NCBI RefSeq assembly: GCF_938030815.1
Contig: NZ_CALHII010000002.1
Location: 1 to 14,231, forward strand
Reading direction: 5' to 3'
From: an uncultured Campylobacter sp.
GTDB lineage: Bacteria > Campylobacterota > Campylobacteria > Campylobacterales > Campylobacteraceae
Length of the DNA: 14,231 nt
Shown piece by piece: positions 6,511 through 13,507 of this stretch. Every line of letters begins with the position of its first letter. Within the stretch, counting starts at the first letter, position 1. The notes under the pieces are model-generated. The model searched no databases. It worked only from the letters and a program-made list of their open reading frames with translations, and was not told the DNA's origin. Made by a program: the position numbers and the translations under genes.

Positions 6511-7233
6511 TTAGTTTCGTTTTTTGGCGTAGAGCATAAGAAAGCCGACCATCGCCGCGAAAATCACGCACATCGCAAGCGTCACGATGAGCGTGCCGTG
6601 CGCCGAGCCGCTTAAAAACAGCCCCGTCGTGTTCATCCCGAAAAAGCTCGTGATGAAATTTAGCGGCATCAGCAGCGACGAGATGATCGTGAGAATGTAG
6701 ATGTTGCGGCTAATTTTGTCGTTTTTGAGGCCTTGGATAAATTGATAGATATCCTCGATCCTGACGGCATATTCGCTCATCACGCCTTTAAAAACGCCCG
6801 CTTCGTAGGCGTAGTTTTTCAGCTGCTTTTTCAGCGCCGGCTGCTCGTTTGCGCAGATGAGCAGCGCCTCGTAGAAATGCGAAATTTTGTTTTGAAATTT
6901 GCGGATTTCGTATTTTAGGACAGAGTGCCTTTTCATAAATTTTGAAAAATCGCCGCGCCGCGTGTAGATCTTTTCGTAATTTTCAAGCTCTGCGGAGTGC
7001 TCTAAAATTTTATCGCGGTACTGCGCGAGGATCTTTTTGACGACCGCGAAAAACTCCGCTTCGCTGCTAGGTCGCACCTCGCCGTCCGCGTCATCTTGCG
7101 AATAGATCGCGCCCGAATCAAAAATAAAGCGGTAGTTTTGCTCGCGCGGCGCGTCCGTCACGAAGTACACATACTCGCGCTCCTCGGCGTAGTAGTAGCC
7201 CGAAACGCTGCGCTTTTCGGTAATCGGGTTCAA
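6511..7233 (-). CDS. CorA-like divalent metal ion transporter family protein
   Basis: CorA-type proteins form pentameric channels that carry Mg2+ or related ions across the inner membrane. The 240-residue product has a soluble N-terminal part with long charged helices (about 60-175) and two C-terminal membrane segments (about 177-197 and 214-235). They are joined by FFGMN at about 197-201, the GMN signature of the family; a positively charged KKRN end follows. At 240 residues it is shorter than classical CorA (about 316-350), mainly in the N-terminal domain, like many compact Campylobacter homologues. The start is TTG 7233 because AAGGAGG (7245-7239) lies five bases upstream; a TTG six codons earlier overlaps this site. 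It is the first gene of the likely operon with the SUKH-like and methyltransferase genes. Substrate cannot be told. Confidence 0.85.
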   Translation of the reverse strand: MNPITEKRSVSGYYYAEEREYVYFVTDAPREQNYRFIFDSGAIYSQDDADGEVRPSSEAEFFAVVKKILAQYRDKILEHSAELENYEKIYTRRGDFSKFMKRHSVLKYEIRKFQNKISHFYEALLICANEQPALKKQLKNYAYEAGVFKGVMSEYAVRIEDIYQFIQGLKNDKISRNIYILTIISSLLMPLNFITSFFGMNTTGLFLSGSAHGTLIVTLAMCVIFAAMVGFLMLYAKKRN

Positions 7234-7238
7234 TGAGA

Positions 7239-7245
7239 CCTCCTT
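7239..7245 (-). promoter_or_regulatory. Ribosome binding site deciding a TTG start
   Basis: AAGGAGG on the minus strand, five bases before TTG 7233. It makes the downstream TTG, rather than the TTG at 7251, the likely start of the CorA-like gene. Confidence 0.65.
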
Positions 7246-7472
7246 ATTCAATCGTTTTAAATTTGCGGGATTTCAGAATTTCGCTCAAATTTACGGAATT
7301 TTGAAATTCCGCTGCCGACCAGAATTCTGAAATTTCGCCGCCACTTAAATTTTATCGTATTTGGAATTTCAAAATTCTTTTGCGCTTGGAATTTTAAAAT
7401 TTTGTGAGCTGTAAATTTCGGCTAAATTTTAAAATTTCGCATGCCGTAATTCAGCCCCTATTAAAATTTAAC

Positions 7473-7490
7473 GCGAGCCGTAAGGCTCGC
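7473..7490. repeat. Perfect hairpin, 7-bp stem, GTAA loop
   Basis: GCGAGCC (7473-7479), loop GTAA, GGCTCGC (7484-7490). The stem shares GCGAGC with the hairpin at 7798-7812. Confidence 0.6.
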
Positions 7491-7508
7491 ACCGCTTAAA
7501 GCGTCGTA

Positions 7509-7531
7509 GGGTGATGGGTGGGGTTTGCGGG
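7509..7531 (+). other. Predicted G-quadruplex motif, plus strand
   Basis: Four tracts of at least three G are present: 7509-7511, 7516-7518, 7520-7523 and 7529-7531, with loops of 4, 1 and 5 bases. Further G tracts follow at 7538-7540 and 7553-7557. This fits the canonical G3N1-7 pattern; folding is not shown. Confidence 0.5.
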
Positions 7532-7720
7532 CGAGCAGGGCAATGGTGCTGCGGGGGCAGCGTCCTGCGAGAAGTGTGACCTCGCAATCGGGGCCCCCTT
7601 TCCGCCCCAAGATATATATGTCACGGCTGAAATTTAAATAGAATTTTATTTTGTAATAAATTTAAAATTTCTCTATGTAGAATTTTGCCTCTAGAATTTA
7701 GGTCGTGGCGGCGTTTTCTC

Positions 7721-7768
7721 TTAAGGGGAAAGGGGCGCTACTTGCGAGGCGCTCCCCTTTCCCCTTAA
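7721..7768. repeat. Perfect 15-bp inverted repeat
   Basis: TTAAGGGGAAAGGGG (7721-7735) and its exact complement CCCCTTTCCCCTTAA (7754-7768) enclose 18 bases. It is the longest perfect inverted repeat I see in the window. There is no long T run on either side, so it is not a classical terminator. Confidence 0.75.
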
Positions 7769-7782
7769 AATCCCCTAACCCC
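7754..7782 (-). other. Predicted four-tract G-quadruplex motif, minus strand
   Basis: On the minus strand four GGGG tracts are separated by loops TTA, ATTTTAA and AAA (3, 7 and 3 bases). It overlaps the right arm of the 15-bp inverted repeat, so hairpin and quadruplex would compete. Minus is the transcribed direction of the flanking genes. Confidence 0.55.
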
Positions 7783-7797
7783 TGGCACGCTCAAGGG

Positions 7798-7840
7798 GCG
7801 AGCTACGCTCGCGCTAATTTTTATGTCGCGGCTACGCCGC
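7798..7840. repeat. Pair of short hairpins with TAC loops
   Basis: GCGAGC-TAC-GCTCGC (7798-7812) and GCGGC-TAC-GCCGC (7828-7840) are both perfect and share the core GCTACGC, 30 bases apart. Confidence 0.55.
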
Positions 7841-8179
7841 ATGAAATTTATTACGAAGTCCCGCCGAAATTTTAGCACAAAGTCCATCACAAACTCTTGT
7901 GTGGAAACATATTAAAATTGCATGGCGAAGTCCGTTTGTGTCGCGTGATCGTAACGTGCGCTAAATTTTAGAATTTCAATCCGAGCCCTCCATATTTCAA
8001 ATTTAAAACGTGGACTAAATTTAAAATTTAAAGCCGAGGACAAATTTTAAAATTCCGCGGCGAAATTCTACGTTAAAAGCACCCGCGCTTGCAAAACCTC
8101 GGCGAAGACATGGATGAGATGAGCGAATTTCGCATCGTTCGCGCTCGCGCCTGAAGCGAAAAGCTCTTTTGGTCAAAGC

Positions 8180-10387
8180 CTAAAGCGAGACGACCTTTGA
8201 GCCGAAGCCCCCTTCTGCGGGCGTGCCGTCGTGAAAGCCCTTGACGCTCGGGTGCGATTTTAAAAACTCCTTTACCGCGAACGCGAGCTTGCCCGTGCCG
8301 ATACCGTGCTTTACGATGATCTCATCAAAGCCCATCACGAGGCTTTGGCTGATGAATTTATCGAGCCTGCTGATCGCTTCCTCGGCGCGCAAGCCGTGCA
8401 GATCGAGCACGAGCGACGCGGAGGCGGGCTTTTGCACCTTGATGCTGATATTTTTTACGGGCGCGGGCGCTGCACCGCTGCGCTTTAGCTCGCTAAGCGG
8501 CACGCGCAGCCTGATGCCGTCGCTTAGCATCAGCGCCTGGGTTTTGCTAAGCGATAAAATTTCACCCTTGATCTTGCCGTATTTGACGCGATCGCCCACC
8601 TTGAAGCTTTGCGGCTCCGGCGTGCTGAGTTCTGGCTGCTGCACGGCTCGTGCGAGCTCGTTTGCGCGGTTTATGGCGCGCTGCTTTTCGCGCACATCGC
8701 TTAGGCTGACGCTGCGTTTGGCCTCCGAAATCGCGCGGTAGTATTCGTTTTGCAGCCTTGAAAGCTCGGCCTTCAGCTCGCTTTGCGCGCGCTCGCGCTG
8801 ATCTTTTAGCGCTTCGCTCAGCGCGTCTAATTTCTCCTCCTTTTGCTGCGTCTGGGCTAGTTTTTGTTTTAGCTCAAGCTCTAAATTTATCGCTTTTGAG
8901 ATCGCTTCGTTTAAATTTTCTTTGCTCTCGCCGTAGTTTTTGCGCGCCGCGGCGATCAAATTTTGCGCTATGCCGTAGCGCAGCGCGGTTTCAAAGGCGT
9001 AGGATTTGCCGATCGTGCCCTTTAAAAACTCATATTTCGGCGCGCTGTTTTTCTCGTCGTAAAGTGCCGCCAGCAGCTCCACGCGCGGATCCTTTGCGAG
9101 CAGCATCGCTAGGCGCTTGTGATGCGTGGTGATGATCATCTTCACGTCGCCGCTTATCAGCTGCTCGATCATCGCGCCGTATAGGCTCGCAGCCTCCTCA
9201 AAATCGGTACCCAGCTCGATCTCATCGACGCCGATTAGAATTTCTTTGCGCCCGAACAGCTTGCTAAAGGCAACCATCCTGCCCGCGAAGGTCGAGATGT
9301 CGTTTTTGGAGTTTTGCGGATCCTCCATTATGAGCTCGAACTCTTTAAAGGTGCCGATGCGGCTGAGGCTTGCGCGAATAGGCATCGGAAGGAGGTACTT
9401 AGCTAGCAGCGCCGCGCTTAGAATGCTTTTTAAAAGCATCGATTTTCCGCCCGCATTCACGCCGGTAATGAGCAGAATTTTGCCGCTAAATTCCACGCTC
9501 ACGCGCTTTGGATTTTTAAGCGCGGGGTGGGCGAAGCTATCTAGGACGATGTCGCGCGAGGGCTCAGGCAAGATGAACTCATAATCGCTCGCTCTTGCCA
9601 TCGCGGCGCGCGCAATCAGCGCATCGATCGCGTCGAAAGCGGCGTTTATAAATTTCAGAAAAGCTAAATTCTTATTGAAAATCGCGCTGATCTGCTTGCA
9701 GTGCTCGAAAACGATCTGCTCTTTTTTATCCAAAATCGCGCTTTGAGCGGATTTCAGAGCCGCGATTGCGTCTGGAAGCACGTAAAAATAGCCTCCGCTT
9801 GAGCGCGCTACGACGCTGCCTTTTAGCACGTGGTTGAAGCCTCCGCGCACCAGCAGAGTCTCGGTGTCGCTTATGTAGTGGATCTGCGTATCGGCGAGAT
9901 AGGGCGAAAGAGCTTTGGAATAGATCAGCCTTTTTAGCGTCTGCTCGATCTCGCCCTTTTTTATCTTAAACGCCTCGTTCAGCGCGCCGAAGCGCTCGTC
10001 TATCGCATCGCGAAAGTTGCCTTGATCGTCGAAATAATCCTTTAATTGCGCGATGGGCGCAGGAATCTCGATCTTTGCAAACCAAGCGGCGAGTTTGCCC
10101 TCAAAAGGCTGTTTTTTGAGATACAAAAAATATCGGACGATCTTGCTAAACTCGTAAATTTCGCTGATATGAAGCACGCCATGCTTTGAGATGCGCATCA
10201 GCGCGTCGTCTAGGTTCGCGACGCTCTCGCACTGCGCGAGATCAAATTTCGTAAGCTCTGAAATTTTTTCAAAATTCAGCTTGCTATCGCCGCTTAAAAA
10301 CAGCGGCTTTTCGCGCGCCAAAAAGCTTTTAAATTTGGCTAGATACTCGCCCAGATCGAGGCGCGTAAAGAGTTCGTCACTGATCAT
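8180..10387 (-). CDS. mutS2: MutS2 (RqcU) family ATPase with Smr domain
   Basis: MutS2 proteins are dimeric MutS-core ATPases; in other bacteria they suppress homologous recombination and/or split collided ribosomes. The 735-residue product shows the expected order: MutS core and lever region (about 1-295), Walker A TGVNAGGKS (about 308-316), Walker B VDEIELGTDFEEAASL (about 387-402), an ITTHHKRL switch (about 419-426), a long coiled coil (about 488-580), a KOW-like beta segment (about 596-632) and a C-terminal Smr nuclease domain with LDLHG (about 661-665) and HGIGTGK (about 694-700). There are no lesions, and the length is normal for Campylobacter MutS2. The Walker B surroundings differ from the usual DELGAGTD but keep DE and GTD. 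The ATG overlaps the end of the upstream gene by 11 bases, suggesting translational coupling; only a weak AAAGAG precedes it. Confidence 0.95.
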   Translation of the reverse strand: MISDELFTRLDLGEYLAKFKSFLAREKPLFLSGDSKLNFEKISELTKFDLAQCESVANLDDALMRISKHGVLHISEIYEFSKIVRYFLYLKKQPFEGKLAAWFAKIEIPAPIAQLKDYFDDQGNFRDAIDERFGALNEAFKIKKGEIEQTLKRLIYSKALSPYLADTQIHYISDTETLLVRGGFNHVLKGSVVARSSGGYFYVLPDAIAALKSAQSAILDKKEQIVFEHCKQISAIFNKNLAFLKFINAAFDAIDALIARAAMARASDYEFILPEPSRDIVLDSFAHPALKNPKRVSVEFSGKILLITGVNAGGKSMLLKSILSAALLAKYLLPMPIRASLSRIGTFKEFELIMEDPQNSKNDISTFAGRMVAFSKLFGRKEILIGVDEIELGTDFEEAASLYGAMIEQLISGDVKMIITTHHKRLAMLLAKDPRVELLAALYDEKNSAPKYEFLKGTIGKSYAFETALRYGIAQNLIAAARKNYGESKENLNEAISKAINLELELKQKLAQTQQKEEKLDALSEALKDQRERAQSELKAELSRLQNEYYRAISEAKRSVSLSDVREKQRAINRANELARAVQQPELSTPEPQSFKVGDRVKYGKIKGEILSLSKTQALMLSDGIRLRVPLSELKRSGAAPAPVKNISIKVQKPASASLVLDLHGLRAEEAISRLDKFISQSLVMGFDEIIVKHGIGTGKLAFAVKEFLKSHPSVKGFHDGTPAEGGFGSKVVSL

Positions 10388-11126
10388 AAACGCACTCTTT
10401 GATCTTGTAGGTTTTGCCCTTAAACTCCGCGCCCGCGCTCTTTTTGGCGATGAAAGCGCCTAGAGAAAAGGAGTAGGTGAAGCTCTCTCGCGTTACGATC
10501 TGCGCGGAGCCCTGCAAATTTAAGTTTTGCGGCGCGGAATTTTGCGTATTTTTAGAATTCTGCGCGGAGCTTTGCGGATTGGAGGTTTGCATGTCGTCTC
10601 GTTGCGCGGAATTTTGCGGCGTGATGTTCTGCGTTTCGTTCTGGCCCGCAGAATTTTGCGAAGTAGGGCTTTGTGCAGAATTTTGCCTGCCCGAGACAGC
10701 GCCGCTAGTTTGCGGGGAATAGTTTTGCTCAGCGGAAGCCTGCTCGTTCGTTTGCGCGGTTGAACTTTGTGCGGCAGAAGCGACCTTGTCCTGCGCATTT
10801 AAATTTACTTCATCCGCTTGCACGCCCAAATTTTTCGCATCCGCGCTGTGTTTTTCGGAGAAGGAATTTGCCGCACCGCGCGTTTCGACAGCGGAATTTA
10901 TCGCGCCGCCGCATCTTAATCTGGCGCCCGCGTTAAATTTAAACACCATCTCCTCCTCAAGCTTGGCGGATCGCTCGCTCGCGCTTTCGTAAAAATACGC
11001 CCCCGCGCACAGCAGCACGATCAGCGCCATGGCGATGATTTTGGCCCTTTTGCTTAAAATTTCGTCCCTCACGAAAAAGATCGCCGCGATAAATAAAAAT
11101 GCGAAAATAAATATTAAAAATCTCAA
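10377..11126 (-). CDS. Membrane protein with Q/N/S/A-rich repeat insert (Cj1053c-like position)
   Basis: The 249-residue protein begins with two hydrophobic segments (about 2-18 and 30-45). A helix and the segment FKFNAGARLRCGG follow. A low-complexity stretch from about 90 to 210 is made of QNSA, QSS and QNS-type units, and the folded-looking end SFTYSFSLGAFIAKK continues to KTYKIKECVYDQ. It lies between murC and mutS2, where I recall C. jejuni having a small integral membrane protein (Cj1053c) without the repeat; this is memory-based. Function is unknown. The part after the helices is probably periplasmic. The start is TTG 11126, with AAGGA (11137-11133) six bases upstream. It overlaps mutS2 by 11 bases and starts 61 bases after murC, so the three genes likely form one operon. 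Confidence 0.75.
   Translation of the reverse strand: MRFLIFIFAFLFIAAIFFVRDEILSKRAKIIAMALIVLLCAGAYFYESASERSAKLEEEMVFKFNAGARLRCGGAINSAVETRGAANSFSEKHSADAKNLGVQADEVNLNAQDKVASAAQSSTAQTNEQASAEQNYSPQTSGAVSGRQNSAQSPTSQNSAGQNETQNITPQNSAQRDDMQTSNPQSSAQNSKNTQNSAPQNLNLQGSAQIVTRESFTYSFSLGAFIAKKSAGAEFKGKTYKIKECVYDQ
10515..10750 (-). repeat. Degenerate coding repeat built on GCAGAATTTTGC-like units
   Basis: Within the membrane protein gene the sequence GCGGAATTTTGC or GCAGAATTTTGC recurs (near 10537, 10609, 10650 and 10676), along with related units ending in TTTGCGG or TTCTGCG. On the minus strand these encode the repeated Gln-Asn-Ser-Ala. Such near-repeats can expand or contract in frame. Confidence 0.55.
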
Positions 11127-11187
11127 ATTTTATCCTTGCCCGCCCGCAGCGGAGTTTGGCTCGTAAATTCGGCGAGAGTTTTCAAGC

Positions 11188-12495
11188 TTAAAATTCTCCG
11201 CGCAGCTGATAGGTGATGTCGCCCGCGCCAAATCCGATCACGAGCCCGTCGTTTATGATGTGACGGACGCCGAAAATATCGCTAAATTCTATCTTCTCGC
11301 CGTTTCTAAAGACCCGCTCGGTAAATAGCGCGCCGAGCCCCTTAAACTCCTCTTTTAGATCGATGCCGTTACTAGGCTCGCCCGCAGCGTAAACGGGCAG
11401 TACGACTAACTCCTCCACGCCCGCAAAGCACTCTTTAAAAGCGTTTAAATTCGCCTTAAGCCTACTGAAGCGGTGCGGCTGAAAGATCGCCGTGATCTTG
11501 CTAAGCCCTAGCAAGCTAGCGTATTCGCGCGCGCTTTGCAGCGTCGCTCTGATCTCGGTGGGGTGGTGGCCGTAGTCGTCTATGAGCACGAAGTTTGGGG
11601 TGGCGCACAGGATGTCGAAGCGCTTTTTGATCCCTTGGTAATTCAGTAAATTTTTACGGATCTGCTCTAGTCCCGTCTCGCACGCAGCGGCAAGGATCGC
11701 TAGCGACGCGTCTATGGCGATGTGCCTTCCTAGCCCGTAAACCTCGAAGCGCCCGAGCTCTTTAAGATTAAAGCTCATAAACGGCTGATGATCGCGCAGC
11801 AGCACCTTCAGATCCGTTATGTCGCGCGAAGGAAAGAGCTTGATACAGCCGAGCTTGATGGAGCTTAAAAACTCATCCTCGGCGTTTATCACGCGGATCT
11901 TGGCGCGCTCCAAAAAGCCGCGATACGCCGCGTGAAATTTATCCAAATCGTTATCGTAATGATCCATATGCTCGGGCTCGGCGTTGGTCACGACCGCGAC
12001 ATAGGGGTTGGAATTTAAAAAGCTAGAATCGCTCTCGTCGGCTTCAAAGATGATGTTTTCGCTATTTTCATATTTCATATTCGAGCCGAACTGCTTGGAG
12101 ATCGCGCCGATGATGACCGAGCCGTTTATCAGCGCCGAGGTTATCGCGCTTGTCGTGCTTTTGCCGTGCGCGCCGGCGACTGCGAAGACGCGTTTGTCTT
12201 TTAGCACGAAGGGCAGAGCCTCCTTGCGCGAGAGGCAGACGATCCCTTTTTTGCGCGCGGCTTGCAGCTCGACATTGTCCTCTTTGATCGCGGCGGAATA
12301 GATGACGATCTCCTGATCTTTTATCGCCGAAGCGTCATGCGGAGTGATGATCTCCATGCCGTCCGCTCTTAGCTTGTAGGTCGTCTCGCTCTCTTTGATA
12401 TCAGAGCCTGAGATGATAAAATTTTTCTCGTGTAAAAATCTTGCTAATGCCGATATCCCTATGCCGCCGATGCCGATAAAATGAACCTTTTTCAC
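11188..12495 (-). CDS. murC: UDP-N-acetylmuramate--L-alanine ligase
   Basis: MurC adds L-alanine to UDP-MurNAc, the first peptide step of cytoplasmic peptidoglycan synthesis, using ATP. The 435-residue protein has the N-terminal Rossmann motif GIGGIG (about 8-13), the ATP-binding loop AGAHGKSTT (about 107-115), the central EADESDSSFLN (about 151-161) and NAEPEHMDHY (about 171-180), then DDYGHHPTEI (about 306-315) and FQPHRFSR (about 338-345), all in Mur ligase order. Length is normal for Campylobacter MurC. The start is GTG 12495, preceded by AAGGA (12505-12501) five bases away. It is the first gene of the cluster with the repeat-bearing membrane protein and mutS2. No lesions are seen. Confidence 0.96.
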   Translation of the reverse strand: MKKVHFIGIGGIGISALARFLHEKNFIISGSDIKESETTYKLRADGMEIITPHDASAIKDQEIVIYSAAIKEDNVELQAARKKGIVCLSRKEALPFVLKDKRVFAVAGAHGKSTTSAITSALINGSVIIGAISKQFGSNMKYENSENIIFEADESDSSFLNSNPYVAVVTNAEPEHMDHYDNDLDKFHAAYRGFLERAKIRVINAEDEFLSSIKLGCIKLFPSRDITDLKVLLRDHQPFMSFNLKELGRFEVYGLGRHIAIDASLAILAAACETGLEQIRKNLLNYQGIKKRFDILCATPNFVLIDDYGHHPTEIRATLQSAREYASLLGLSKITAIFQPHRFSRLKANLNAFKECFAGVEELVVLPVYAAGEPSNGIDLKEEFKGLGALFTERVFRNGEKIEFSDIFGVRHIINDGLVIGFGAGDITYQLRGEF

Positions 12496-12509
12496 CTTTG
12501 TCCTTAAAT

Positions 12510-12515
12510 ATTATA
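12510..12515 (-). promoter_or_regulatory. Possible -10 box of murC
   Basis: TATAAT on the minus strand lies 14 bases before GTG 12495. If used, transcription would start almost at the ribosome binding site, which is tight. A slightly more upstream AT-rich box may be the real one. Confidence 0.35.
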
Positions 12516-12840
12516 ATAGATAATTATGTTTAAATTTTTAAATCCCGCGTCTGCGAAATTTAAAAATTTAAACCATTCCGCGTCTTGAAATTCGCCTTTA
12601 AATTTTTACGAGCTCGCCGCGTCGCGCAACCCCGTCTCGCTACTTCCAAATCCGCTTTTAAAATTTAGCGTCCGAAATTTGCCTTTAGAATTTCGCCTTT
12701 TAAAATTTAAGCGCTCGAAATTCCGCGTCCGAAACTCCGTTTCGAAACGGCGCGCTTAAATTTTGCGGCTCAAATCCGCCGTTAAGCCTCGCGGCTAGCG
12801 AGAAGCCGTTTGCTGCCGCGCCTGCCGCATCGTATCGCCG
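12516..12840. other. Gene-free degenerate repeat region leading to the junction
   Basis: Upstream of murC the DNA is a run of imperfect units: a GCGTC-containing GC-rich piece followed by GAAATT, TTTAAATTT or TTAAAATTT (for example around 12545, 12580, 12670 and 12725). It also holds the perfect palindrome CCGTTTCGAAACGG (12737-12750) and a CTCGC-GGCTA-GCGAG hairpin (12788-12802). The AAATTT character ends near 12765, and coding DNA of another style begins by about 12840. No complete gene is seen. Confidence 0.55.
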
Positions 12841-13189
12841 CCGTGAAGCCGCTCGCAAATATACGGAAGCACTTAAAGGCAATCCTCATATCATCGCTCC
12901 TGTAATCGCCAAAGGTAACGACCACGTATTCCACCAATATACCCTCCGCATCACTAATGGCAAACGCGATGAACTCGCTAAGGTTTTTGGTGAGAATGGA
13001 GTGCCTTTTGGTATTTACTACCCTATACCATTGCACGCCCAAAAAGCCTATACCCGCAGCTCTTATAACGAAGCTGATTTTGGCGTTACCAATAAATTAG
13101 TACAAGAAGTCATCTCACTGCCTATGCACACCGAGCTTGACGACGAGCAAATAGCGTTTATCACAGAATTGATAAAGAAAACAGTGTAG
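12833..13189 (+). CDS. C-terminal fragment of a DegT/DnrJ/EryC1 (StrS) sugar aminotransferase
   Basis: These PLP enzymes transfer an amino group to keto-sugar nucleotides in surface glycan pathways. Only the last roughly 118 residues are present: REAARKYTEALKGNP, then HVFHQYTLRITNGKRDELAK, the family block GIYYPIPLHAQKAY, and the end EVISLPMHTELDDEQI ahead of TAG 13187-13189. The PLP-binding lysine and substrate-binding core, which make up the first two thirds (the full family is about 370-390 residues), are absent. The frame is free of stops back to 12704, but before about 12830 the translation no longer resembles the family and has no start codon. The residues resemble Bacteroidota homologues. 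The gene is cut at the junction and cannot be functional as it stands. Confidence 0.85.
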   Translation, partial: YRRREAARKYTEALKGNPHIIAPVIAKGNDHVFHQYTLRITNGKRDELAKVFGENGVPFGIYYPIPLHAQKAYTRSSYNEADFGVTNKLVQEVISLPMHTELDDEQIAFITELIKKTV

Positions 13190-13231
13190 TGATAGGTCGT
13201 GGTAGGACAGACAGTTACCTATAACAACCTT

Positions 13232-13507
13232 ATGGCAAAAACAGTATTACAAATAGCTATTAATGAGGAAGACTTACCCATTTTCAACTCTCTATTTGAA
13301 AAGTTTGAGGTAGAGAGTTCTGTCATAGAAGAAAAGGCTAAACCTCTTTTTACAATTGCTGTAGAAGATGTACAATCTGTTGCTTTTGAGCGATTAGGTA
13401 GAACTCTCAGCGATGATGAATTACTCACAGCTAAAAAGGGTTTAGAATGGGGATTGCTTACAGATATTGATGCTGTTTATAGTACTATTTTTGATGAAAT
13501 AAAATGA
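13232..13507 (+). CDS. Hypothetical protein upstream of a DNA methyltransferase
   Basis: The product from ATG 13232 is 91 residues, acidic, with a predicted helix-strand mix and no membrane segment; an in-frame GTG at 13199 would add 11 residues. I recognise no family. The TGA stop overlaps the ATG of the methyltransferase gene (ATGA at 13504-13507), so the two are very probably co-translated, and a role connected with restriction-modification (controller, partner subunit or accessory) is possible but not shown. The DNA is clearly AT-richer than everything to the left; the 60 bases from 13441 hold 17 G+C. No Shine-Dalgarno sequence precedes it, as is usual in Bacteroidota. Confidence 0.68.
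   Translation: MAKTVLQIAINEEDLPIFNSLFEKFEVESSVIEEKAKPLFTIAVEDVQSVAFERLGRTLSDDELLTAKKGLEWGLLTDIDAVYSTIFDEIK

Larger units (their letters stand above)
7246..8179. other. Long gene-free interval with AT-palindrome words and G-rich structured block
   Basis: More than 900 bases without a credible gene separate the CorA-like gene from mutS2. Both ends (about 7255-7470 and 7850-8060) are rows of AAATTT/TTTAAA palindromic words such as GGAATTTTGAAATTCC, alternating with short GC-rich spacers. The middle (7473-7840) is G/C-rich and highly structured: hairpins at 7473-7490, 7721-7768, 7798-7812 and 7828-7840 and two G-quadruplex motifs. No RNA gene or insertion sequence is recognised. Confidence 0.6.

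Noticed and set aside
7255..7470. CRISPR-like alternation of repeats and spacers
   Set aside because: The AT-rich words vary in length and sequence, spacers are only about 8-15 bases, and no cas gene is near.
7540..7620. Possible small coding remnant in the G-rich block
   Set aside because: Short open stretches exist on the minus strand, but they have no start signal or recognisable family; the structural signal explains the composition better.
8241..9584. Long plus-strand open frames (8241-8741, 8758-9132, 9126-9584)
   Set aside because: They lie antisense inside mutS2, whose domains are complete. Their translations are Ser/Arg/Leu-rich with no family features, typical shadows in GC-rich DNA.
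10477..10798. Cys-rich and Arg-rich open frames overlapping the repeat-bearing membrane protein gene
   Set aside because: The repeated CAEFC-like and RRILR-like patterns are the QNSA repeat read in other frames.
12700..13042. Minus-strand frames across the junction
   Set aside because: They oppose the clear aminotransferase frame and show no family features.
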